A DNA stretch of 64,000 nt from Pleodorina starrii (lineage: Eukaryota; Chlorophyta; Chlorophyceae; Chlamydomonadales; Volvocaceae): positions 1,054,001 through 1,118,000 of the forward strand of contig BRXU01000001.1 in assembly GCA_030267565.1 (NCBI GenBank), in the 5' to 3' direction. The notes beneath the pieces were generated by a model. It was given only the letters and a program-made list of their open reading frames with translations, did no database searches and had not been told where the DNA came from. Position numbers and translations under genes: made by a program. Positions within the stretch are counted from its first letter, which is position 1, and every line of letters starts with the position of its first letter. Below are positions 43,201 through 54,330 of the stretch, piece after piece.

Positions 43201-46200
43201 GGCGATGGGGCCGCCGCTGGGCTCGCTGGGGCGGGTGCAGCTGCAGCGGTTGCCAACGCCATTCCTCGCGGCGCAGGAGGAGCTGCAGCCGCCGCCGCTG
43301 GGCGACAGCAGCACCCTTGACAGCACGGCGGCGGCTGCTGCTGCAGCCGGCGGCGCCGCAACAATGCCCGGCGCCGGCGCCAGCGCCAGCGCTCCTGCAC
43401 CGGAACCCTGGGTCGCCGAGTCTGGGCCGGCCGACCGTGCCGCCTCCGGCGCAGCGGGCGACACGACAGCGGCGGCCGCAATCCATTGCGAACGCGGCCA
43501 TTGCGACCCTGAGGCGCAGGTCGGTTCATCTACCGCCGGCAGCAGCGGCGGTGGCGGCCGTTCTCGCTTGGAGGTGGACTTCGGCGCAGCACCGCAGCAT
43601 CCCGAGGCGCACATGCGCATGCCTTGGATGGCGACGATGGCGACGCCGGGCGGGCCCGCCGCCGCCGCCGCCTTGTCGACGCAGCCCACAAGGCAAGTCC
43701 CAGGGGCGGCGGCGGCAGCCGCGCCGCTGCTTCCCTCCGTCCATTCGCCCTCGGCGCGCTCCCCGCCTCCCTCCGCACCACCCTACAGCTCCCAACAGCT
43801 CGCAACGGCGGCGGCGCCGCCGCCGCCGCCACCACCGGCGGCGGCAGCAGCAGGCCTCACGGACGCCGATGACTTGCTCCACGGCTTCCTGCGCAGCAAC
43901 TCCGGCGGCGGCGCGTCCGCCAGCAGCTCACTGTACGACACCGATTCGTACGGCACCGCGCCGTCATTCTCCGCGCCGCGGACGGTTTGGCCCCTCCGAC
44001 GGGAGGACCATGACGCCCGCTATGATGCTGGCTGGCGCGTCGCTGCCGGCCCGGACCCAGGCTGCCATCCGCCGCCGCTATCGCCGCCGTCGCTGCCGCT
44101 GGCGCCGCCACCTCCGTTTCCGCCCTCCGAGCTGCCGCTGCCGCCCCTTCCTGGGCACCTGGACCCCTCCCTGGACCTCGAGTGCGTCCGCCCCGGCCCC
44201 CCCGCGACCTCCGCATACGACGACGAAACCCTCCAGCGCCTGATGGCACAGGACCCGCCCTCACACGCCGCTGCTCCGGAACCATACGAAGAGGGGGCCC
44301 CTGTGGGGCACGGCGGCGGCGGCGGCGCAGTGGCACCCCCTTTGCTGGACAGCGGCCCCTGGGCGCTGCCGATGCCGCTGCTGGAGGCGGAGCTGAGCTG
44401 GGCCTCGTCCGGTGCATCGGAGAGGGAGGACCCCGAGGGAGGCCGGAACGTGCCGGGGGGCATGCGGCAGCGGCACGGCCCGCAGCCGCGCGGCGCTGGC
44501 AGCGCCGCCGCCGCGGAGTGCTCGCAGCAACAGCAACAGCACCAGCAGCGGCAGCAGCAACAGCAGGAGCCGGGCTCCGACGCAGCGGCGCCGCTGCAGG
44601 TCGTCCCCGCGCAGGTAAGGGGGACCAGCACAGGGTGGCGCCGCGCAGCGGTGGGCCGACTGGGCCGCGGACCAGCAAAGCCGCTTCCAAATAATCGCCA
44701 GCCCGCCGCCTCGCCGGGGTGGCGCGCCGCCTCGCCGGGGTGGCGGTCTGTCTGCCTGCCGAGGGCCCGCAGTGGTCCTGACCCACAAACCCGCACCCTG
44801 CCCTGATCCGGCTGCTGCGGCTGCTGGTGGCTGGTGCTGCTGCTGCGGCTGCTGCTGCTGCTGACGTCACCATCTGACAGTCACCACCTGTCCTGCCGCC
44901 GCAGGTTCCGGTGAGCGTCAAGCTGGACGCGGAGTCGCTCCGCGACGTGTTGCGGCAGTGCCTCCAGGCCACCATGCCCGCGGTCTGCGCGGCTGCAGCG
45001 GCGGGGGCTGTTCTGGGACAAGGTGAGCAGAGGCGCGGCGGGGCAGAGCGGCGATGGAATCGCTCGCTAGCCATCTGGCGGGGCGCCCGCAAGCATATGC
45101 CGCCGGCTGACGATTGACGGCGGGGGCTGATGTGGCTTTGAGCATTTGCACTTTCTGGGGGGAGGGAGGCAATGCGCTTTCTGGACAGAATGGGGGGAGG
45201 GAGGTGGAGTTGGGGAAGGGGGGAAGATGGCCACAGCACAACCCGCGTGCACAGCATGCGACGCACGCATGCGGGGTTCGGCGATACCGGGGGGAGGGCA
45301 GGCGGACCGAAGTTGGCCGGCCGGGGTGGCGCGCGTGCCTACTCACGGCCGGGGGAGGCACGCCCCCCGCAAGCTTCACAGCTTCCTAGCCGCCCTGCTC
45401 GCCCCCCGTTTTGGGAAGAGGAAGACAAGTTGGCTGTGGCCCCCCTGTGCGTCCTGCGGCGCCGTGGCTCTAGGAAGGATCTCGCCCGCTGCCGTCCGCG
45501 TGCACAGGCGCGTTCCAAGCAGCGGCAGCCGCTGCCGGCGGCGGCCGCGCCCTGCCCGGCGGAGCCGCTACTACCACCGCCGCCGCCGCCGCTGCTACCG
45601 CTGTCGCTCTGGGAGGCATGTCACTGCCTGCCAGGCCAGCCAGCCGTGCCGCGCAGGTAAGGTTCCTGTGTCCTGTCCTCGTCTCCCGGGGTGCAGGGCG
45701 TAGCTGAGTCTTAGCGCTTGTCGTGCCTTGGCCATGCCTGCTGCATGACACGTGGGCAGTGTTGCCGCGTGTCGTGTCACGTGTCAGTCTGCTGCTGCCA
45801 TGTTGCTGCATGACACGGGTCGTTGTGCTGCTTGGCGAGCGTTGGGAGGTCAGGCATGCTCTGCTGCCCCAAGAATGGAGAAGGGGGCGTCGGTGGATAG
45901 CATGCAAGTCGCGCGCCGCTTGGTTGCGACGCCGTAACCCTGGGTGTCGCTCCTCAGCGGTGTTGTCGTTGAGGCGCGTGCAGGTGGGCGCGGTGGTTGA
46001 CCGCGCGGTGAGGCCGCACAGTGCCCCGCAGGGCCCCCCAGAAACCAACTCCACCCTGGCGTCGGGCGCAAACGCGCAATGGGCCAATGGCCGATTGGCA
46101 CCGCGTTGCTCGCGCGCCGATCCCAAGCCAACGCCCTGACTCGTCGTGGTTTTTTCATTTTGCCTCATCTACGCCCACCCCTTTCCTCCCCTGCCCGCGA

Positions 46201-48087
46201 CCGCGACCGCCCCCACCCACCGCTTGGCCCCTATCCGTTCCGGCCACGATCTCTCGGCGGCAAATCTTCGACCACGGCGCGCCCTGGCTGCGACTCTCGA
46301 AGCCGCTCGGGCTACCTCCGGATTCGGCCCTGGATCCAGATCCGGGCTTCGGAGCTGGCCTGGGCGGCGGCGCTCGCACCCAGACAGCCCTGCCGCCGCG
46401 CGACCAGGAGCTGCAAGCCGAGCCGCCGCCGCCGCCGCCCCCATCGCAGCACCTGCTCGGGCCCGAAGCGCCCTCCGCCGCCGCCACCCAAGCGGCACAG
46501 TCCGTCTGGCGGGGCTTCCCCGCCGGGATGCCCCCGGGCGATGAACTGTTCGGCCTCGGCCCGGCGCCGCCGCAACGCAGCACCTCCCCGCCGCCGCCGC
46601 GCAGCGAGTTCATTCGCCGCAACGCCATGACGACGCCGGCCCTGGGACCGCCGGCGGCGACAGCCGCTGCTGCTGCTGCGGCGGCGGCGGTCAGTACGAC
46701 GTCATCGTCTTGGGCGACCGCCGCGTGGCGCGCTGAGGCGCCGCGGCCGTTCTCGGCGTGGTCATCGCCGGAGAAGGCAGGCGCTGCGGCGGCAGCCCGC
46801 CCGCCAGTCGCCGCCGCCGCCACTGCGGCGGCAAGGTGGAGCCCCGGCAGCGGCCGCGATGGCGGCGGCGCCAACACGTCCGGGAGGCAGTCGTTGCGGG
46901 ACTCGCTGTCCCTGGCGAGCTTTAGCGGCCTCCTGTCGGCCGCCACCAAGCCGCCGCCGCCGGGGGCCGGCGCGCCCACGCCCGCCGCCGCCGCCGCCGG
47001 CACTGTCACCGTCCTGGCCTACGGCGGCGACGGACAACAACACGGCAGCACCGTTTCCGCCTCCGCTGGGGTATTCGCGGCGGACGCGACGACGGTGTTT
47101 CGGAGCCGAGCTGCCGCAAACCTGTTTGAGGAGTGCCGCCGCGAGATCCACAAGCGGGCGGCCGCCGGACCGCCGGGCGACGGCCGCCAGGCGCGGGCCT
47201 GGGGTCCAGCCACAATTGCCACCAGTGCCAGCGGGGTACGGCCGCCGGCGGATGCCGTCGCTGGGGCGCCGCCCGCATACGGCGCTGCTGGCGGCGGAGG
47301 CGGAAGCTCCTTGCTCTCAGACGAGAACCTCGGCTATCCCGCCGCTGCCTTGGGGGATGTAAAGCGCCGCCGGCTGTCGCCTCTGCGGCCCACTGATGCG
47401 CAGGTCGAGGGTTTCCTGTCCGACGTCGCGGCCCGCGGCGGGACAGTGGCGGCGATGACGGCGACGGGAGCGGTGCAGGACTCGGGTCCCGCTGTGCGGG
47501 CGGCCTCCCGCGTGGCGCTGGCGCGCGCTGAAGCCGCTGACGTGCTGAGCCTGAACCCGATCCTGTCGCGGTATGCGCCGCCTTCGCTGGCGGCCATGGA
47601 ACTTCAGATCAGCGCCTCAAACCCGATGGCTGGCGCTGCGTTGTCGCGAATGCTGGCGGGGGGGCCTGGTCCGGAGCCCTGGCTGCAGTGGCAGCCGCCA
47701 GCGCACTTGCCGCAGCCGCCGGTGGTGAACGTGGTGCATAATCATAGGCTTGGCGGGCCGGGGCTGGCTGAGGCTGATATGCTGGACGGTGCTGGCGGGG
47801 GCTGGGGGGTGTACAGGGGTGCGTCTGGGTTGGGGGCCGTGCAGGGGGAGCTGGTGGGGGTTGGTGCCGAGCGAGTTGGGAGTTGGGCGGCGGGAGAAGG
47901 ACGGGAGCCTGGTTACGGCGGAGGGCAGACGGAGGGGTGGGCAGCTGCGCAAGGGGAGGAGGGCGCTGACGGTGCGGACGCGCGCGGCGAAATGGAGCAG
48001 GTCGGGTCACCGATACCGGGCGCGATACCCGAGCGGTCTGAGATGCTAGTGCGCTTCTTGGACACTCTCGAACCACACCAGCTGTAA
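40282..48087 (+). CDS. Very large low-complexity protein of unknown function
   Basis: Exons, by splice sites and phase: 40282-40626, 40704-40794, 40944-44614, 44905-45022, 45508-45656, 45984-46007 (uncertain) and about 46384-48087. The last acceptor could instead be at 46302. The product is about 2,000 residues, mostly Ala, Gly, Ser, Pro and Gln runs, including a Gln-rich block (about 41670-41760) and a second at 44525-44570. No catalytic domain was recognised. Ordered-looking pieces are LTALLMSSFTSDLSSEELLE, SVKLDAESLRDVLRQCLQAT, ANLFEECRREIHKRA and the C-terminal SEMLVRFLDTLEPHQL. The N-terminus MGNQTS fits an N-myristoylation signal (Gly2, Ser6), which would place it at membranes. That is only a motif match. 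TGTAA overlaps the stop codon and recurs just after it. Such proteins in volvocine algae are often regulators, but nothing here proves it. Confidence 0.6.
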
Positions 48088-48093
48088 TGCTGG

Positions 48094-48098
48094 TGTAA
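48094..48098 (+). terminator. TGTAA polyadenylation signal close to the stop codon
   Basis: TGTAA occurs at 48083-48087, where its last three bases are the stop codon, and again at 48094-48098. ASF1 starts only 271 bases after the stop, so a short 3' UTR is plausible. A further TGTAA at 48220-48224 is an alternative. Confidence 0.4.
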
Positions 48099-48358
48099 GC
48101 ATGTACACGGACATGGAGTTTGCAGGTGCGTCTGCGCTCGGATTAAGGAACATGTACTGGTCAATTTTCATTCGTTGCCGTACTCATTCCGCGCAAAGCA
48201 GGCACTCCGCGCGCCACTCTGTAACTTTCTTTTGGAAGGCACAAGAATTGTACATAGTCGGACAATCACATCCAGCAGGCCCAAGGTCTTCAAATTGTCC
48301 CATAACGCGCGAACTTTCCGTCAACCGGGACTTCAACAGCAACGCAGGGCGTGACGCC

Positions 48359-49039
48359 ATGGCAGTCAGCATTCTGTCTGTGCGTCCATTGAACAACCCG
48401 GCCTTATTCACGGACCCTCTAGCTTTTGAAATCGAGTACGAGGCGCTGACTCCATTGCAGCAGGATCTTGTCTGGAGGCTTGTTTACGTCGGTTCTGCAG
48501 ACAGTGACCGGTTTGACCAAGAGCTGGAAAACATTGAGGTCGGGCCGGTCATGGCGGGCACCTTCAAGTTCGTTCTGGAGGCCAACCCGCCCAATCCTTC
48601 ACAAATTCCAGCCGACGACCTTGTGGGAGTCACGGTCATCCTGCTCACGTGCTCTTACCGGGACAAGGAATTCATCCGGGTCGGCTACTATGTCAACAAT
48701 GACTATATGGACGAGGAGCTGCGGGAAAACCCTCCGGAGCAGCCGCGCTTGGACCGGCTTCAGCGGAGCATTCTGGACGCGCACCCCCGCGTCACGCGCT
48801 ATTCCATCCCCTTCGATGAGCCAGAGCCGATGGAGGGCGCCCAGCCAATGGATGAGGACATGGGTGGGCAGCAGGCGCCGGGGGTGGAGCAGGTAGACGC
48901 CATGATGGCTGCCGCTGCGCCGATGGCGGCTCCCGTGGCGGCATTCCAAGGTCAACCGGGGGTGTTTGACGGGCACGGGCAGCAGGGGCCGGCCCACGAA
49001 ATGTTCCAGTACGTGCCGGTAATGGGCACCGCGCCCTAG
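48359..49039 (+). CDS. ASF1: Histone chaperone ASF1
   Basis: A single exon of 226 residues. The frame is open further upstream (to 48101), but the family alignment begins at MAVSILSVRPLNNPALFTDP, so the ATG at 48359 is chosen. Residues 1-155 match the ASF1 immunoglobulin-like core throughout: FEIEYEALTPLQQDLVWRLV, YVGSADSDRFDQELE, VGPVMAGTFKFVLEANPP, GVTVILLTCSYRDKEFIRVG, YYVNNDY, and the RVTRY strand. The remaining tail is Met-, Gln- and Ala-rich with acidic stretches, as in other ASF1 C-termini. ASF1 binds the H3-H4 dimer and hands it to CAF-1 or HIRA during nucleosome assembly in the nucleus. Absence of introns is unusual beside such intron-rich neighbours and might reflect retroposition, although no poly-A remnant is seen. 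Confidence 0.95.
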   Translation: MAVSILSVRPLNNPALFTDPLAFEIEYEALTPLQQDLVWRLVYVGSADSDRFDQELENIEVGPVMAGTFKFVLEANPPNPSQIPADDLVGVTVILLTCSYRDKEFIRVGYYVNNDYMDEELRENPPEQPRLDRLQRSILDAHPRVTRYSIPFDEPEPMEGAQPMDEDMGGQQAPGVEQVDAMMAAAAPMAAPVAAFQGQPGVFDGHGQQGPAHEMFQYVPVMGTAP

Positions 49040-49935
49040 CAGCAGCAACATTAGCTGTCAAGGCAGGTGGCGCCTCGGCATACGGCTGTTATAAGCACCT
49101 GCTGCAGTTGTAGGATACGGGTTTTGGGAGAGTATCATGGGCACGTCCGCCTGGGTGCCGAGTGGGTCTTGCGGGAGAGGGGGACCGGCTAAAAGAATGT
49201 TAGCTGCACATTTGCGGCTGTTGGGCAATCGCATCTGGTTGTGTCTCCTGTTACTTTGCGGTACACTGACAGCAAGCTGATATGACGCGGGTCTGGGCCT
49301 GGAGTAATGCACGCATTACTGCTGCTCCAGAAACCAGTGTACAACGACAGACAGTCCCTCTATGTCGGGACCCCAACATAACGGAGTTGTACGCATACAG
49401 TGTTTGGATTTGGAGGGTTTGTCCCAAGTCATGTGAGCCGTGTTTTTCGCGGGTGACGCTGACGCTCTTTGATTTTCAGACTAGGGTTCGTGAGTCCGCT
49501 TGTTGGATGTCTTGGGGTTTTTGCGAAGGTCTGGGCATACATGTTCGCAGATTTTCTGTGATATTATGACTGATGTACTCAGACCTGTGGTTATATGCGG
49601 ACATGCCTGCTAAGGCCAAAAATGGCGGGCATGCGCGGGCTGGCGTGGGCTGCAACCGTATGCAAGGCAAGAAACGCAAACATGTCCTGACGTTTGACGG
49701 GTCACTGAGTTATGAAGCAATTCGTGTGTAGCACGAAGTTTAAGGTTCAGGCGTTATTACTTCCCTTAGTACAAACCGTTTTTTGCACGGCACAACAGTC
49801 CGCCATCCACTTCACCGCCGCACATTCCCACCTAATTCATTGCGTGACGCCTCCATTCCTCTTACAGGAAACTTTCCAGCCTTTGCCTGCTTGTTTGCAT
49901 CCTTACGCGTTGGCAAATAGTTTCTGCGGGCAATA
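49040..49935. other. Intergenic region after ASF1
   Basis: Contains the ASF1 3' UTR and the promoter of the next gene. No repeats or further genes were recognised, and base composition is closer to balanced than elsewhere. Confidence 0.5.
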
Positions 49936-51213
49936 ATGACCCCGAAGACAGCTTGCAGCGTCGTGTGCTCCGCGACACGCATTCCACTTTGCCCCAAGAG
50001 GGCCTCACGCCGCATTGTATGTCGTGCCAAGGCGTCTGAGGTCCCCACGGCCACCCAACAGCGCGCGAAGAATGGCTCGATGATTCGCAGCCTTGCAGCT
50101 GCAGTGGAGTTGAACGTGAGTGCAGATGAACGTTTCATTTTACCCCTGAAGGACGCCGGACAAATGGGCCCCGCTCAACGCAAAGTGTCCGGAATTGGCG
50201 GGCCATGCGACTTCACAGTTGCCTCCGCTGACCCGCAAACCCTATCGTTCCTCAGAGCCAAGTCCAGCGATACGAAACGTTTGCCGGGCGGAGCGCAATG
50301 GTAAGTCTTGTTGTGGGCGCGTAAAACGGTGCCGGAAAACGGTGCCGGCTGACCGCTGCTCGACTGGTTTGCCGCCTTTGCTGCAGGTCGGCTTGGCAGT
50401 CGCAGCATTCATTGAAGTGATCACCGATCATAGCGTCTTCTTTCCTGTCAACAACGACACGGCGACGACCTATGCTTGCGTTGCGCTGGGGACGCTGGCG
50501 ACGGCTGTCGGCATTGCGTTCGCTCGGGGCCAAAACGACTCGACCGCCGCGGGCACGGGCATCGATACTCTCGAAGCCGTCTACGCATCGCTTACTGCTG
50601 TGAAACGCTCTGCCGCGAGCGTCACGCAAGCGCAGGTCAGAGGCGTTTGGGCAGCAGGACTGGGCAGGGCACATCGACGGGCGAGTCCGAAACGGCGCGC
50701 GAAGGCTCGTGTTCGCTGTACCTCGATTCTCATGCCGCAGGCATATGCCCTGACCCGGGGGCCCCACCACATGTCCCGTTCGCTGCGGTATCTTCTTTTC
50801 TACCCACCGCCCACGGCAGTCGTCCAGTCGACCCCGTGGTCCTGCTCGTACGAACCCCTGACGCCACGGCACTTCTCGCTGTCTGCGCCTCCACGCGTAA
50901 TACACCAATACCCCGTCCCAACCCCCCTTCATGGCCCCTGCCGCCGCCACGGGACCCCTTCCTCTTGGCATGCGAGCCTCCCATTCAAACCGCCCGCTCA
51001 CAGACTCGCCCTCTATTGCCTCCCGCGTGGCGGCCCGTCGCCCGCCGTTCCCGTTCCCGTCCCCGTCCCCGTCCCGTTCTGCTCCGTTGACCCCCCCAGG
51101 TAGACAAGGCGGTGGACTACATTTTGGAGACGGTGCTGGCGGGCCGCTTCGACGGCTTCTCAATTGAGGGCCTCCTGATGGCCACCACCGACGACGATGA
51201 GGAGGAGTTCTGA
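49936..51213 (+). CDS. Small plastid-targeted membrane protein, function unknown
   Basis: Three exons (49936-50115, 50387-50635, 51100-51213), all phase 0, give 180 residues. The first 35 residues are rich in Arg, Ser, Ala and Cys with no acidic residue and end in RRIVCRAKA, a typical chloroplast transit peptide with a cleavage-like VCRA. Exon 2 encodes two hydrophobic stretches, VGLAVAAFIEVITDHSVFF and TYACVALGTLATAVGIAFA, likely membrane spans or amphipathic helices. The C-terminus is a helical segment (VDKAVDYILETVLAGRFDGF) with a strongly acidic tail ending DDDEEEF. I do not recognise the family. Intron 2 carries a family A short repeat. Reading through intron 1 would give a shorter, probably spurious product of 122 residues. 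Confidence 0.7.
50778..50800 (-). repeat. Short interspersed repeat family A, truncated reverse copy
   Basis: GTTCGCTGCGGTATCTTCTT within the second intron of the small plastid-protein gene. Confidence 0.6.
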
Positions 51214-54200
51214 ACACAGCCGCATGGCCACACGACCACACGACTGGGTGGCGCTGGGCACCCGGCGGCGCTGGACGCGATGCGAGGCGCGTTGTCCTAG
51301 CTGCAAGGCCAGCGAGGTAGTATCCCCCAAATAGGTGTCATCCGTGAAGGCTTCGTCGTTTATCCCTACTTTTGCGGCGTGGCGCCCCCCCCACATGCAC
51401 ATGCAGCGGATGTGCATCACAGCGCCACAAACGCACGCATGCGGCTTTCGGAGCATCCTCTCACGTGAGGGGCTTCGCGAGGGGGGGCTGTCTGTATCTT
51501 AACTTATGAGGATTTGCTTTCATTGGTTGTCGGTGGCCAAGGTGGTGGGGCCGCGTTTGGTCCGCATCCCCCCGGGGGCCGGGCAGGGCCGGGCAGCGCA
51601 TCGGATATCGCTTCGAAGGCTTTACTTCGGAGGCTGGCTGAGCGAGTTGGCAGCCGAGGCTCGACTCGGAGTTGGGGGTCTGGGCTGGACGGGTGTGTGT
51701 GTGGGGGGGGGTAATTAAAACGGCCCGGGACGAGGGAACGCAACGGGGGGGGGGCAGTGGGGAGACCTTCGCTCGCGGCCCAGCCCTGTGTACACCATAT
51801 TTAGGACAGCATAACGGCGTCTCTTTGGCGGGAGGGCCAAAAGACGCGCCACGGCCGCCGCACGGCGCACGGCGGTGGGCACACACGCGTTGGCCAACGC
51901 CGTACATCTGCCCGTGCTGCCAGGTTGGCTTGACTGGTATGCGCCAACAAACACAACCTGCTATGCAACCTGCTATAACCTGCTATATCGAAGACACGAC
52001 GTTTGCAATAGCATCGTCCATTTGTGGCTGTTGCATTGGGTTGGCTCGTGCATCCTGTGGCGTGATGCGCAGGATGCTTCTGTTGTATTTGTTTGCCGTG
52101 TAGAAGGACACATGTACGACAGGTCCCGCGGCGCCGTCGTACTGGTGCCGTACCTGGCTTCCCTAACGCTTCCACGTGGCCGCCGCTGGGGCTGTGTTAC
52201 AGCTCCCATGTGCGCGCCTCTCCCCCGCTGTGCATTTTGGTGTGTGTGGGGGGGGGGGCAATGGCGGTCGGCCGCGGGAGTGGGGGGTGTGGCCGGTGGC
52301 GGGGACAGCGCCGGCGTCGCGCTTGTTTACGGGACGACTCCATTTTGACTCCTCGGATGGTGCGGTGATAGCTTTCAGCTTGTGCGGCTGTTTGTCGAGG
52401 AATTTCCATCATTCCGTCGGGGCACGAGGGTTGCCTGTGTGGGCAACTAGGTAGGTTGGATGGCGCCCCATCGCCTAGCCGCTCCTGCCGTGAAAAATGA
52501 ACTCGGAGGCTGTCGGAGGGTGGAGAAGCCCGGGCAGATGGCAGTTGATTTGGGCGCATTTAATGGCTTATTATCCAAGATTTGGTTCATTGGGGTTTTT
52601 GCCGGCGAAGGGCGAACGTTTGAGGCGTGAAGATGTGAAGCGGTTTCGAGTTGCGCTGACTGGTACGGCAGTTGATGGATGTGTGTGATGGACCGGGCGA
52701 CTGTCGTACACATGTGTCCATTGGGAGGCTTGCAGCAACTCACCTCCCTCGGCGGTCGGCGCACATTTGGTTGGTGGTCCCTTTCCGTTTTCCTGGTGCA
52801 CTTTTCCTAGTGCGCTCTTTTGGGGGTGAGGAGAGGGGTTCCGAGTCTAAGCGATTTAATACCGGTAGACGTCCAAACCGCACCAACGCCCTTTCCCTTA
52901 CACGGCCGGCGCGGGAATCCCCACGTTTCGCCTTTGCTTGCTCGCCGGCTGCGTGTGGTGTTTGTTGATGTGCAGCCACCAGGTAATGTCAGGTCAGGTC
53001 AAAAAATGAGACCGCAGCGGAGACGGAGACGGCGTTAGCGAACGGACCCCGAACCCAGGTCAGGTCAGCGGCGATAGCGCCCTTTCGACGACTGTAGTCG
53101 CCGGGCTCGCAGTGAGTGACGGAATGGAAGGACAGCCCTTCACGGCACCTGTCCCTTCCGGGCACTGACGACGTGCAACGCGCCCGCGAATCACAGCGCC
53201 TCGTGGGGAGTCGCGGCACGGCAAAAGTCGGCGACTCGTGCCTCCCCTCCCGAGCGGGGCCCGGACAAGCAGCTGCAGTAGCAGAAGCAGCAGCAAGTAC
53301 GAATGCCGAGGAGCGCTGTCCCGTTGCACAGTTGGACGCAAGTCCACGCAAGTGGCTAGTCGCCAACACAAACCCCCTCCGCTGTTCGTGTTCGCCCCAA
53401 AACAGCCGCGACGTCAAAAGAAGAACACGCAGCTGCTGCACCCCTTGCGGCCGTAAGTGATTGGACAGAGCCTGTTTGGAGCAAGCGCGTTGGGAGCGCG
53501 TGGGCGCGCATTGTCTTGCGTGTGGCGCACGCAGCTGCACACCCCCAACGCCTCAATCCCCCCCGACCAACTCCGTCTCAACCGGGCAGCGGCAGCAGTG
53601 GCAGCGGCGGCGAAGCGACAGCAGCACACACTCATGCACTCCTCCACGACACCCCCACCCCACCAACACAACCCTAAGTCCCGAAATCACCCTTGAGCAG
53701 CTTCGCACACACAAATACACACACATGTTTGGATCTGCGCCCGCACACGCCAGCATCACGCACGCGCCCGCACGCACGCCGTCGACGCAGTTCCCTCCGC
53801 CACACCACCCCCCCCTGGCAGCGGGGCAGCAGCAGCAGCAGCGGGATGGAAAGCTATGGGAGCCCCCGCTGGTCGCCTGCTGGTCGGTACGATACGATAC
53901 GATACGGGACCAAATGACCTACGGGGCCAAATGAGACCTCCCCGCCAGACAGCCCTCCGCAATGCAGCCACACACACCCTCCCACCACCACCACCTCACC
54001 CTGCCCGAGCGAACCTGCCCACGTCCCTCCGTTAAGCCGCTGCCGCGCTCCCGGCCCCACTCATCCCAACCCCCCCTCCCCGCTCTCATTTATTCGCCGC
54101 CCGCCGACCGCCCGAAGCCACCCCGAACCAACCACTCGTTCCCTTTTCTCCCACCCGCCCGCCCCCCACCCACACTCCCACCCCCGCCCTCCGCCCTCCG

Positions 54201-54330
54201 CTCCGGCGCCCTACGCCATCGCCCCGCCCCAACCACTCGTCCCCATCCACCGCCCCGCCCCGTCCCCAAGCCTCTCCCTCGCCGCACCCGCACACCTTCC
54301 CATCCTCACATCACCATCACCATCAATCAA
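51214..54330. other. Convergent intergenic region, no gene recognised
   Basis: Lies between two genes that end towards it, so it should hold their 3' UTRs. It contains a family A repeat with flanking direct repeats (52990-53067), C-rich and CA-rich simple sequence near 53640-54300, and TACGATACGATACGATACG near 53890. TTACA at 52898-52902 and 52197-52201 are TGTAA on the minus strand and could end CNOT10 transcripts. Open frames are short and featureless. Confidence 0.5.
53002..53055 (+). mobile_element. Family A short repeat flanked by a 12-bp direct repeat
   Basis: A 54-base copy (starting AAAAATGAGACCGCAGCGG, ending ACGGACCCCGAACC) sits exactly between two copies of CAGGTCAGGTCA at 52990-53001 and 53056-53067. 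This is what a target-site duplication looks like, so family A appears to be a very short mobile sequence. The A-run end, equivalent to a T-run on the other strand, is the part always kept in truncated copies. Confidence 0.6.
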
